Part shown: positions 15,657 through 23,588 of the stretch, piece by piece
Layout: each line of letters opens with the position of its first letter
How positions within the stretch are numbered: the first letter of the stretch is position 1
Source of the DNA: JBBPZK01 sp965219175
GTDB lineage: Bacteria > Actinomycetota > Rubrobacteria > Rubrobacterales > Rubrobacteraceae
Length of the DNA: 64,000 bases
Assembly: GCA_965219175.1 (NCBI GenBank)
Contig: CBDCNI010000001.1
Coordinates: forward strand, 992,001 to 1,056,000
Direction: 5' to 3'
The notes under the pieces: generated by a model
What the model was told of the DNA's origin: nothing
Database searches by the model: none
The model's input: only the letters and a program-made list of their open reading frames with translations
Made by a program: the position numbers and the translations under genes

Positions 15657-16724
15657 CTACGCGTCCGAGCGGGTGGAGAGCCAGTCGCTGACTTTGGGCC
15701 AGAGGCCTTTTTTGGCTCCACGGCCGGTCATGAGGCCGACGTGGCCGGCGTCGAGGACGAAGAACTCCTTGTCCCGGCTGTTAACGAGGCTCATGGTCGC
15801 CTCGGCCTGGGGCAGGGTGCAGATGTGGTCCTTGCTGCCGGCGATGTTGAGTAGCGGGGTCTCGATGTTCGAGAGGTCTATCCGCTTGCCGCGCAGCTGG
15901 ATCTCACCTTTTGCCAGCTTGTTGTGCTGGTAGAATTCGGTGATCCACTGCTTGAAGGTCGCGCCTGGGAACGGCGGGCCGTCGTTTACCCACTTGTTCA
16001 TGGCAAGCCAGGTCTCCATCGGCTTGTCGTCGAAGATCCGCTCCCACATGCTGACGTAGGTGCCGACGTAGTTGGTGACCGGCTTGAGCATCCTGTTTCC
16101 GGTGTCGATCATCTCGCCGGGGATGTTGCCGAAGGCGTCAGCCAGTACGTCCACGTCGATGTACTTGTCGTCGGTGAAGAGCTTGTAGAGTCCTATCTCA
16201 TCTTTATTAAAGTCGGTCGGGGCCGTGAGCAGGATGAGGTTCTTTAGCTTCTCCGGGTAGAGCGAGGCGTACATCGCGCTCATCGTACCGCCCATGCAGT
16301 AGCCGAGCAGGGAGAGTTGCTCCTGGTGAGAGTTCCTCAAGACCTTCCGGATCGCCCTCGGTATGTAGTCGAGCACGTAGTCCTCGAAGGTCATGTCCTT
16401 GTCTTCGTCGCCGGGGACTCCCCAGTCGAGCATGTAGACGTCGTAGCCCTGCTCGCAGAGGTACTCTATGAGGCTGTTGCCCGGCATCAGGTCGAGCACG
16501 TAGGGCCGGTTGATGAGGGCGTAGATTATCAGGATCGGGGTCGGATGCTTTTTCTCGTCCTCGGTCTGGTAGTGGTAGAGCTTCGCCTTGTTCTTGGTCC
16601 AGATGGTCTCTTTGGGGGTCCGGCCCGTATCGGCCTGCGCCCCCTCGACCACGATGCTCATGCCCTTGCTGTACTTGTCGAAGAAGTTCTCCGCGTCCGA
16701 AGGTACAACGCTGCTATCGGTCAT
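15657..16724 (-). CDS. phaC: Class III PHA synthase catalytic subunit
   Basis: A 355-residue alpha/beta-hydrolase-fold synthase, the length of class III/IV PhaC. The lipase-like box is GYCMGG with catalytic Cys143; Asp299 lies in GSKDHI and His328 in DAGHVGLM. It polymerises (R)-3-hydroxyacyl-CoA on the granule surface, with PhaE as partner. Its ATG immediately follows the phaE stop (TAAATG), so the two subunits are translationally coupled. GGGGCGAGC lies upstream as a poor ribosome site, consistent with coupling. Confidence 0.94.
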   Translation of the reverse strand: MTDSSVVPSDAENFFDKYSKGMSIVVEGAQADTGRTPKETIWTKNKAKLYHYQTEDEKKHPTPILIIYALINRPYVLDLMPGNSLIEYLCEQGYDVYMLDWGVPGDEDKDMTFEDYVLDYIPRAIRKVLRNSHQEQLSLLGYCMGGTMSAMYASLYPEKLKNLILLTAPTDFNKDEIGLYKLFTDDKYIDVDVLADAFGNIPGEMIDTGNRMLKPVTNYVGTYVSMWERIFDDKPMETWLAMNKWVNDGPPFPGATFKQWITEFYQHNKLAKGEIQLRGKRIDLSNIETPLLNIAGSKDHICTLPQAEATMSLVNSRDKEFFVLDAGHVGLMTGRGAKKGLWPKVSDWLSTRSDA

Positions 16725-17891
16725 TTAGCTCGCCCCTTTCTTGCGTACGTCGTCTACCGTGATCTGCCCATTCGCCCCGGTCCCGTCTACCGCCGCGAGG
16801 TTCACGTTCAACTCCTGAGCCTTGCGCCGGGCCGCGTCCGTGACCTGTATTTCTTCAGATCCACTAGCGGAACGTGTCGTGGACTCGGTTGCCGAGCCGT
16901 TGGCCTCTACTACGGCCGCAGCCTCGGAACTGCCGTTAGACGTTGTCGTGGCCTGCAAAGCCTCGACCGCCGTCAACAGTCGGTCCAACTTGCTCTCGAC
17001 ACCGTCTATCCTGCCGTCGAGGCTGCTCACCGATTCGGCCGTCGCGTAACCGGAGGCGTTCGTTGCGCCTTCGTCCAGTTTCTTACCGAGCTTCCGATCT
17101 AGCTGGTCTATACGGTTTTCGAGCGACTGGACTTCTTCGGCGGTGGCGGGTGTCGCGTAGCCATACTCAAAGTCTTCGAAAGCTTCCTCTATACGGTCTA
17201 CCTTGTCCTCCAGCGCCACTATGAGGGTGGCGATGCGCGTTATGTCCGAACGGGTCGGTAGCTGGAGCGCGCTCAGGTACTCTTCGGAACTGCGACTGAA
17301 GATCTTGTACGCCCTCGCGTAGCTCTCCAGAAAGCGGCTCGAAGGCTCCAGGAACTCGTCCCGCTCCAGCAAGTCCTGGACGAACTCTGAAAGGGGACCG
17401 CTCGTGGCGTTGTACCACTGAACGACGAACTGCAACGGGTCTGAAGGGACGCCGCCCTCGGCGTTTATCATATTGTCGCGGGCCTGCTCCATAAGCTGGA
17501 TCCAACGCGGAGCCGCGCTTATCATCTCCGACCCGACCTGCGCCGACTTCTGCCACGACCGGGACGCTTCCTCCAACCACTTGTTCATCCGCTCCGGGTC
17601 CATCGCGCCACCCATCGAACCCGCAGACGCCATAGGCGCCATCGCGCTCATCATGCGCTCTACGCTCTTCGCAGCCTCCGGACCACCAACAGCCCCGCCG
17701 CCGGCGCCGGTTATGCTCTTGCGAGCCTCCTCCATGCTCTCGGTCCACTGCCGATACAGGCCCCACGGATCAGCCTGACCCTCCCTGGAACCCCGCAGCG
17801 CGTCCGTCCACATCCTGGAACTCGACTCGTACCACTTCATCCAAAGCTCCGCCGGGTTCGCCCCGCTCAACTTCTCACTACTCTCACTCAA
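16725..17891 (-). CDS. phaE: PHA synthase subunit PhaE with C-terminal E3-binding-like domain
   Basis: The 388-residue protein has a PhaE-like N-terminal half rich in Trp and Met (MKWYESSSRMWTDALRG, VQWYNATSGPLSEFVQDLL, SYARAYKIFSRSSEEYL), which activates PhaC in class III synthases. Residues about 228-315 contain coiled-coil segments, followed by an Ala/Ser/Thr linker. Residues about 347-385 (VTDAARRKAQELNVNLAAVD then GTGANGQITVDDVRKKG) match the peripheral subunit-binding (E3-binding) domain of 2-oxoacid dehydrogenase E2 proteins, an unusual addition. The TTG start has GAGGAGG 7 bases upstream. Confidence 0.85.
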   Translation of the reverse strand: MSESSEKLSGANPAELWMKWYESSSRMWTDALRGSREGQADPWGLYRQWTESMEEARKSITGAGGGAVGGPEAAKSVERMMSAMAPMASAGSMGGAMDPERMNKWLEEASRSWQKSAQVGSEMISAAPRWIQLMEQARDNMINAEGGVPSDPLQFVVQWYNATSGPLSEFVQDLLERDEFLEPSSRFLESYARAYKIFSRSSEEYLSALQLPTRSDITRIATLIVALEDKVDRIEEAFEDFEYGYATPATAEEVQSLENRIDQLDRKLGKKLDEGATNASGYATAESVSSLDGRIDGVESKLDRLLTAVEALQATTTSNGSSEAAAVVEANGSATESTTRSASGSEEIQVTDAARRKAQELNVNLAAVDGTGANGQITVDDVRKKGAS

Positions 17892-17967
17892 AATCGTGCC
17901 TCCTCGTATAGTGCCAAAAGTAATATTTCGGTATCTTAATACCCTCTTTTAACTGACCTTACGCGCA

Positions 17968-18005
17968 TTATACTAAGGATCGGACTTATGTGCTATAAGC
18001 ACATA
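17968..18005 (-). promoter_or_regulatory. phaE promoter with perfect 19-bp PhaQ-type palindrome
   Basis: On the minus strand TATAAT (17973-17968) is the -10 box. The palindrome TATGTGCTATAAGCACATA (17987-18005) lies over the -35 region, with perfect 8-bp arms. It matches the operator over the phaQ promoter. Repression of phaEC by PhaQ is the inference. The leader continues to the TTG at 17891; nothing else is seen between 17892 and 17967. Confidence 0.7.
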
Positions 18006-18027
18006 CTGTTCTCAGGAAATTCCTGTA

Positions 18028-19002
18028 TCAGGCGTCGTTTTCTGGGTGACGGGAGGGTTTGCCGTCGAGTTTTCCGTTCGATTCCGGGGAGTCGGTCGTA
18101 TTTACCTGGAGCGTTCCGGTACTTTTGGCTCCGTCTTCGGGGAGGTGGAGGGTGCGGATCGGGAACGGTATCGTTATATCTTCACGGTCGAAGGCAAGTT
18201 TTACGTCCGTGGTGACGTTCGAGATGACCTTGAACTCGTCCTGCATCGTCGGGTCTGACCAGAAGCGGAGGATCAGGTCCACGGAATACTCGTTTAACTC
18301 ACCGACGAGCACCAGCGGCTCGGGTGACGGACGGACGCCTTCGACCGAATCGAGGACTTCGCGGGCGACCTCCACTGCTTTCGGCAGGTCGTCGTTGTAG
18401 TGGATGCCGACCAGCACGTCGTAGCGGCGGCGGGAGTAAGCTGTTTGGTTCACGATGGCGTTCAAGTAGACCTCCGCGTTCGGGATGGCGACCTTCTTGC
18501 CGTCGAAAGTGTGGAGGATGGTGTCGTGGATGTTGATGGTCTCGACCCTGCCGGTATAGCCGCTCACCTCGATCTCATCCCCTATACGGAACGGGGCGAC
18601 CAGTATGGTGATGACGCCGGAGAGCATGTTTTCGAGCGGGCTCTTGAGCGCGAAGCCGAGCGCCACGGAGAGCAACCCGAACCCCGTGACGATCCTCCCG
18701 ATGCTGGCGTGGGTGATGGTCGCCAGGAAAACTATCGCTCCCAACGCGAGGATAAATACGAAGACGAGCCGAACCACGAGTATCCGGATGCGCGGCGCCA
18801 TCTTGATCCGTCCGAGCGCCGTCTTGAGGATTTTTCGGACGACAAAGCCGAGTATCAGGAACGCGAGAAAGGCCGTGAACGCCGCGAGGATCTGGGGCGT
18901 GTACCCGATCAACTCTTTCCAGAACCTCCCGATCGCCTGCCCGAGAGTCTCGGCAACCCCGTCCTTGCTCTGCAAAAGCGCAATGTTCGTAACTATAGAC
19001 AT
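18028..19002 (-). CDS. MscS-family mechanosensitive channel
   Basis: The 324-residue protein has three or four N-terminal membrane segments. The pore and beta-domain signatures of MscS follow: GFGLLSVALGFALKSPLENMLSGV, then PFRIGDEIEVSGYTGRVETINIHDTILHTFDGKKVAIPN. A cytoplasmic vestibule domain and a disordered polar tail complete it. Such channels release solutes on osmotic downshock. ATG 19002 is used because TATACT lies about 15 bases upstream; a frame extending to 19068 would cross the promoter. It is divergent from the oxidoreductase gene. Confidence 0.9.
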   Translation of the reverse strand: MSIVTNIALLQSKDGVAETLGQAIGRFWKELIGYTPQILAAFTAFLAFLILGFVVRKILKTALGRIKMAPRIRILVVRLVFVFILALGAIVFLATITHASIGRIVTGFGLLSVALGFALKSPLENMLSGVITILVAPFRIGDEIEVSGYTGRVETINIHDTILHTFDGKKVAIPNAEVYLNAIVNQTAYSRRRYDVLVGIHYNDDLPKAVEVAREVLDSVEGVRPSPEPLVLVGELNEYSVDLILRFWSDPTMQDEFKVISNVTTDVKLAFDREDITIPFPIRTLHLPEDGAKSTGTLQVNTTDSPESNGKLDGKPSRHPENDA

Positions 19003-19088
19003 GTTTGTGTCCGAGTATAGAGCACCGCGCCGTAACGTGTGACCTATACGATAGTACGCTGGCCCCACGACGGTTAAACTCTCTTGCT

Positions 19089-20333
19089 ATGAAGGTTCTG
19101 GTAATAGGAGCTGGGCTCGCGGGCCTGACCTGCGCGAAGACGCTGGCTGAAGGCGGGGCCGAGGTTGAGGTCTTCGAAGCCTCCGACGGGGTTGGCGGAC
19201 GGGTCCGGACAGACGAGAAGGATGGTTTCCTCCTCGACCGGGGCTTCCAGGTCTATTTCACCTCATACCCGGCCGCGAAGCGTCACCTCGACCACGAGAA
19301 ACTCGACCTGCGCGCCTTCGACCCCGGCGCCGGCGTGTTACAGGGGCGCGAGAAGAGTGTCCTCTCCGACCCGCTGCGCGACCCGAAGGCGCTCGTGCCT
19401 TCCCTGCTCTCCGACGCCGCCACCTTCGCCGACAAGCTCCGAGTCCTGAAGCTGACCTCGACTTTGCGGGATGACTCGGAAGCTGTCAGGGAGAGCGCGA
19501 ACGGCGACTCCACGAGCCTCGACTATCTGAGATCGCTGGGCTTCTCGGAGAGGATCCTGGACAGGTTCTTCAGGCCGTTCTATGGTGGGATCTTCCTGGA
19601 CCGCTCGCTACAGACTTCCTCGCGCGTCCTCCGGTTTACCTTCCGGATGCTCGCCACCGGGAAGACGACCGTCCCGGCGCTTGGAATCGGCGAAATAACC
19701 AAACAACTGGCCTCCCACCTGCCGGAAGACGTCATCCACCTGAACAGCCCGGTCGAGGAACTGCTAAGAGACGGAGGCCGGGTAGTGGGAGTAAAGACCG
19801 CCGGCGGCGAGCACGAAGCCGACGCCGTAGTCGTCGCCACGGACGCGCCTGTGGCCGGAAGGCTGACCGGAGAAGCCGTACCGGATGGTTCCGTTGGTCA
19901 GACGTGCATCTATTACGCTACGGGTGGGCGTGGCCTCGGGGATGGTAAGAAGATACTCTTGAACGCTAAAAGCGGAGGTTTTTTGAACAACGTTGTCGAA
20001 GAAAGCAACATCGCCCCTTCTTATGCTCCGCCGGGCCGGGGACTCGTGAGCGCCGTCGCGCTCGGCGTCCCGGATTTGCCGGACGAAGAACTCTACCGTC
20101 GGGGCGTCGAAGAGATAATCAAGTGGTACCCGGAGGCGGACCTCGCGCCGCTTGCCGTCTACCGGATACCTTACGCCCAGTTCGACCAGCCGCCCGGCAT
20201 CCACCGGAGGCTGCCGGCCAACCGCACCTCGACGCCCGGCCTCGTGCTCGCCGGTGAGTACACGGAGGACTCGTCCATAAACGGCTCGATGCTCTCCGGG
20301 GAGAAGGCGGCGAGAGAGGTGCTCGGGCTTTGA
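19089..20333 (+). CDS. FAD-dependent amine-oxidase-like oxidoreductase
   Basis: A 414-residue flavoprotein with N-terminal VLVIGAGLAGLTCAKTLAE, then FEASDGVGGRVRT and LDRGFQVY, as in protoporphyrinogen oxidase and phytoene desaturase relatives. The C-terminal FAD contact is GLVLAGEYTEDSSINGSMLSGEKAA. Substrate unknown. The ATG has TAAACT 8 bases upstream (19075-19080) and no ribosome site, so a leaderless message is likely; a longer frame to 19005 is rejected for that reason. Its stop overlaps the next gene's TTG. Confidence 0.85.
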   Translation: MKVLVIGAGLAGLTCAKTLAEGGAEVEVFEASDGVGGRVRTDEKDGFLLDRGFQVYFTSYPAAKRHLDHEKLDLRAFDPGAGVLQGREKSVLSDPLRDPKALVPSLLSDAATFADKLRVLKLTSTLRDDSEAVRESANGDSTSLDYLRSLGFSERILDRFFRPFYGGIFLDRSLQTSSRVLRFTFRMLATGKTTVPALGIGEITKQLASHLPEDVIHLNSPVEELLRDGGRVVGVKTAGGEHEADAVVVATDAPVAGRLTGEAVPDGSVGQTCIYYATGGRGLGDGKKILLNAKSGGFLNNVVEESNIAPSYAPPGRGLVSAVALGVPDLPDEELYRRGVEEIIKWYPEADLAPLAVYRIPYAQFDQPPGIHRRLPANRTSTPGLVLAGEYTEDSSINGSMLSGEKAAREVLGL

Positions 20334-21076
20334 GTGAGGTTCCGGCGCTCAGGATCCAGAAGCTCAGGAAAACGTACTCCGACGGTCTCGTGGCGCTAGA
20401 CGGAGTTTCGTTGGAGGTAGGGGCCGGAAGGTTCTTTGGGCTGCTTGGGCCGAACGGGGCTGGCAAGACCACGCTCATAAACAGCGTCGTTAGCTTGGCG
20501 CGGCCGGACTCGGGGACCGTCGAGGTCTTTGGAAAGGATGCGTTCGAGGAGTTCAAGGAAGCGCGGCGTATGATCGGGGTCTCCCCCCAGGAGATTAACC
20601 TCGACAAGTTCCTGACGGTCTACGAGGTCATGACGTTTCACGCCGGTTACTACGGCGTCCCGAAGAAGAAGGCCCGTGAGCGAGCAGACGAGATGCTGGA
20701 GCGGTTCGCCCTGACGGACAAGCGGAAGTCGCGGGTCAGCACCCTCTCCGGCGGCATGAAGCGTCGCGTCCTGTTCGCCCGCGCCCTGATGCACGACCCG
20801 AAGTTGCTCTTCCTCGACGAGCCTACCGCGGGTGTTGACGTGGAGCTTCGCTACAAGCTCTGGGAGTACATCCGGGAGCTAAACCGGGGCGGGCTCACCA
20901 TCCTCCTGACGACACATTATTTAGAAGAGGCGGAGGCGCTGTGCGACGAGGTCGGGCTAATCAACGGGGGCAGGATAGTCGCCCAGGGGACCAGCGAGGA
21001 CTTGAAAGAGCGTTACGAAGCGAGGAATATAGAAGAGGTGTATTTGAAAGTGATGGGGCATGTTACTGACCGATAG
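20330..21076 (+). CDS. ABC transporter ATP-binding protein (drug/polysaccharide export type)
   Basis: The 248-residue ATPase has Walker A GPNGAGKTT, Q loop VSPQE, signature LSGGMKRRV, Walker B LLFLDEPTAGVD and the switch His in TTHYLEEAE. The arrangement is that of DrrA/NodI-type exporters. It starts at TTG overlapping the oxidoreductase stop (TTGA) and overlaps the permease gene by 17 bases. Exported substrate unknown. Confidence 0.92.
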   Translation: MSEVPALRIQKLRKTYSDGLVALDGVSLEVGAGRFFGLLGPNGAGKTTLINSVVSLARPDSGTVEVFGKDAFEEFKEARRMIGVSPQEINLDKFLTVYEVMTFHAGYYGVPKKKARERADEMLERFALTDKRKSRVSTLSGGMKRRVLFARALMHDPKLLFLDEPTAGVDVELRYKLWEYIRELNRGGLTILLTTHYLEEAEALCDEVGLINGGRIVAQGTSEDLKERYEARNIEEVYLKVMGHVTDR

Positions 21077-21827
21077 GATGTTCCGGACGCTGCTTTCGCG
21101 CGAGGTATTGCGCTTCATGCGCGTCTGGACGCAGACCCTGATCCCACCGCTCCTCACATCTCTCCTCTATGTAGTCGTCTTCGGAGTCGCTCTCGGCGCC
21201 CGCATAAAAGAGATAGAAGGTGTTCCCTACTTGCAGTACATCCTGCCCGGCATCGCGATGATGAGCCTCATCACCGGCTCGTACATGAACACCTCGACCT
21301 CGGTCTTTGACGCCAAACGCGAGCGCTACATAGACGACGTGCTCATCAGCCCGATGAGCGACCTGCAGATAGCGCTCGCCTATACATTGGGCGGCACGTT
21401 GCGCGGAACGATAGTTGGGACGGGAGTTTTCTTGGTCGGGATGCCGTTCGCCGGGGTGAGCGTGGTCCATCCGTTCTTGCTCGCCTTGATCGGGGTGGTT
21501 GTATCGTTTACGTTCGCGGCCTTCGGCGTAATTATCGGGGTAATATCCTCCCGCATAGACCACGTCACCTTCATGACCAACGTCATAATCCAGCCACTGA
21601 CGTTCCTCGGCGGCGTGTTCTACTCGGTAAAGATGCTGCCCGACGCGCTCCGGACGGCGACTCTCTTCAACCCGATCTTTCACACCGTCGACGCCGCCCG
21701 CTACGCGACACTCCAGATCTCCGACCTCAACCCCTACCCGACCATCGGGATAGTCTTCCTGCTCGCTGCCCTCTCCTTCACCGGAGCCTGGTGGGCGATA
21801 AACCGTGGCCCGAACCTCCGCTACTAA
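21060..21827 (+). CDS. ABC-2 type permease (DrrB/NodJ-like)
   Basis: A 255-residue ABC-2 permease with six hydrophobic segments. Family features include PYLQYILPGIAMMSLITGSYMN, SVFDAKRERYIDDVLISPMS and the late VFYSVKMLP and NPIFHTVDAARY. It is the membrane partner of the preceding ATPase. ATG 21060 overlaps that gene; ATG 21078, two bases after the ATPase stop, would also work and shortens the protein by six residues. Co-transcribed with the downstream glycosyltransferase, so it may export a glycosylated lipid or polymer. Confidence 0.9.
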   Translation: MLLTDRMFRTLLSREVLRFMRVWTQTLIPPLLTSLLYVVVFGVALGARIKEIEGVPYLQYILPGIAMMSLITGSYMNTSTSVFDAKRERYIDDVLISPMSDLQIALAYTLGGTLRGTIVGTGVFLVGMPFAGVSVVHPFLLALIGVVVSFTFAAFGVIIGVISSRIDHVTFMTNVIIQPLTFLGGVFYSVKMLPDALRTATLFNPIFHTVDAARYATLQISDLNPYPTIGIVFLLAALSFTGAWWAINRGPNLRY

Positions 21828-23010
21828 CAGAACCAGAAAGACCGAGCCCCAGGAGGGCGCGTGGCCGTTCGTCTTCTCTGTCTTCTTGCTGTCCAGGGCA
21901 CTCTTCCTTGCGGTCGGAGCCCTAGCCGCCGCCTTGCTCCCGTGGGCGAAGCCGGGCGGGTTCCCGCTGGAGCCGCCCGGCTTTTTGAACTACTGGGCTC
22001 ACTGGGATGGAGCCTGGTACTCTGAGATAGCGACGAAGGGATATGGGGCGCATGCCCCGGCTTCGACGGCGTTCTTCCCGGTTTATCCGATGCTCGTGAG
22101 GTTCGGGGCTTACCTCGGCGGTGGAGCGGCGTTGTGGGGAGTCCTGATCTCACTGGTGGCGACCCTCTTCACCTTCTACTTCCTCTACCGGATAGCGGAG
22201 AGCCTGCGCGGAGTTTACGCAGCCCGGACCACCGTGCTCGCGCTCGCCTTCTTCCCGACCGCCTTCTACATGAACGCCGTCTACACCGAGGCGCTCTTCC
22301 TGGCCTTCTCGACCGGCTGCGTGTGGGCCGCACACGTCCGGCGGGACCTGCTGCTCGCGGGTATCCTGGGAGCCCTTGCGGCGGCAACCCGAAACGTGGG
22401 GGTTTTGCTCTTGTTGCCGCTTCTCTACGAGTGGTACCGGAACCGGAGGGAGTTCGGGCGGAAGGGGCTGCTGGAGATCGGGGTGGTCCCGGTCGGCCTG
22501 GTCGCGTATCTGGTCTTCCTGGCCGGCAGGTTCGGCGACCCTTTGATCTTCGCCAACGAGCAGAGCGCCTACTGGAACCGGAGCCTCACGGACCCCGCAA
22601 CAGCCCTGAACATGGCCTGGAAAGCGGCCGGAATCGGGGTGAAGTACCTGCTCGATCCAGCGGCGCTCTTCCTGGGACGCCCCGCCGCCCCGGCGCTCCT
22701 CGCCTCCAACACCCTGAACCTGGCCTTCCTGGCCCTCTTCCTGCTCCTCGCGGGCATCTCGTTCGCCGTACTGCCGCCCGGACTCTCCCTCTACGCTTTC
22801 ATTATCACGCTCGTGCCGGTACTCTCGCCGAGTCCGTCGTTCCCGCTTCTCGGGTTCCCGCGCTACCTGCTCGCCGCTTTCCCGCTGTTCATAGCTCTCG
22901 GGTACCTGCTCTCACGCAGCCGGACGGTGCTCGTGCTCTGGCTGGTCGTGAGCATCGTCCTCGGTGTGGCGCTCACCGCTTTGTTCACCACGTGGCGTTT
23001 TGTTGCGTAG
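21805..23010 (+). CDS. PIG-V/GT-C-like membrane glycosyltransferase
   Basis: The 401-residue protein has about ten membrane segments. The first outer loop carries the GT-C signature: NYWAHWDGAWYSEIATKGY followed by TAFFPVYPML. This is the pattern of PIG-V-type mannosyltransferases that use polyprenyl-phosphate sugars. AYTEALFLAFSTG-like and ATRNVGVLLLLPLLYEW segments also fit. The acceptor is unknown. GTG start overlaps the permease gene by 23 bases, giving a four-gene coupled run from 19089. A small TCCGGT/ACCGGA hairpin at 23011-23027 follows. Confidence 0.75.
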   Translation: MARTSATNRTRKTEPQEGAWPFVFSVFLLSRALFLAVGALAAALLPWAKPGGFPLEPPGFLNYWAHWDGAWYSEIATKGYGAHAPASTAFFPVYPMLVRFGAYLGGGAALWGVLISLVATLFTFYFLYRIAESLRGVYAARTTVLALAFFPTAFYMNAVYTEALFLAFSTGCVWAAHVRRDLLLAGILGALAAATRNVGVLLLLPLLYEWYRNRREFGRKGLLEIGVVPVGLVAYLVFLAGRFGDPLIFANEQSAYWNRSLTDPATALNMAWKAAGIGVKYLLDPAALFLGRPAAPALLASNTLNLAFLALFLLLAGISFAVLPPGLSLYAFIITLVPVLSPSPSFPLLGFPRYLLAAFPLFIALGYLLSRSRTVLVLWLVVSIVLGVALTALFTTWRFVA

Positions 23011-23050
23011 TCCGGTGGCTATACCGGAGACGATGACTCTTAGATGACTT

Positions 23051-23095
23051 GGAACGATTCTTTATCTTGAATGATTCCAGTTTAGGGGGTAACAT
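23051..23095 (+). promoter_or_regulatory. furA-katA promoter with Fur-family palindrome
   Basis: TTGAAT (23067-23072), a 17-base spacer and TAACAT (23090-23095) form the promoter. The predicted start coincides with the GTG at 23103. An inverted repeat (GGAACGATTC, 8 bases, GAATGATTCC; 23051-23078; 8 of 10 pairs) overlaps the -35. This is the expected place for autorepression by the encoded Fur-family protein. Confidence 0.65.
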
Positions 23096-23102
23096 ACCCG
23101 CC

Positions 23103-23588
23103 GTGAAGCATCAGAGCACAAGCGCCGGAGCGCCCGCCGCCGCTGTAGACGACCGAGTCCGGTTGAGGCGCGCGGGCCTGCGGGTTACGGCGTCGCGGAT
23201 GGCCGTTCTCTCTATTGTTGGGAGCTTGGATCACCCGTCCGTGGAGGAGATCGCCGCGTCCGTGCGTGGACGTCTCGGCACAATTTCCGTACAGGCTGTC
23301 TACGATGCGCTAAAGGCTTTCGAGGAGACGGGGCTCGTGCGGCGCATCGAACCGGCGGGGAGTGCGGCTCTCTACGAGGGACGTGTCGGTGACAACCACC
23401 ATCATCTGGTTTGTCGCCGGTGTGATGAGGTCGTCGACGTAGATTGCGCCGTTGGGCATTCTCCTTGTCTGGAACCGGAGGACGTCGCCGGTTACCTGGT
23501 CGACGAGGCGGATATTATCTATTGGGGTGTGTGCTCTCGATGCCAGGAGAAAGAGTTGATTCCCGCGAAAACAGGAGGTAGCGCGTGA
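23103..23588 (+). CDS. Fur-family peroxide or metal regulator next to catalase
   Basis: A 161-residue FUR protein: winged helix with RLRRAGLRVTASRMAVLSIV and VQAVYDALKAFEETGLVRRI, then NHHHLVCRRCDEVVDVDC and CSRCQ, the two CxxC pairs of a structural zinc site. The metal and substrate ligands and pairing with catalase suggest a FurA/CatR/PerR-like peroxide sensor. I choose GTG 23103 over the upstream TTG 23049 because the palindrome and promoter lie between them. The message is probably leaderless, as known for actinobacterial furA. The stop overlaps the katA GTG. Confidence 0.85.
   Translation: MKHQSTSAGAPAAAVDDRVRLRRAGLRVTASRMAVLSIVGSLDHPSVEEIAASVRGRLGTISVQAVYDALKAFEETGLVRRIEPAGSAALYEGRVGDNHHHLVCRRCDEVVDVDCAVGHSPCLEPEDVAGYLVDEADIIYWGVCSRCQEKELIPAKTGGSA

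Noticed and set aside
23038..23043. Single TCTTAG before the Fur-family gene
   Set aside because: No second hexamer at 11-bp spacing and no -10 box at the required distance, so not counted in the regulon.
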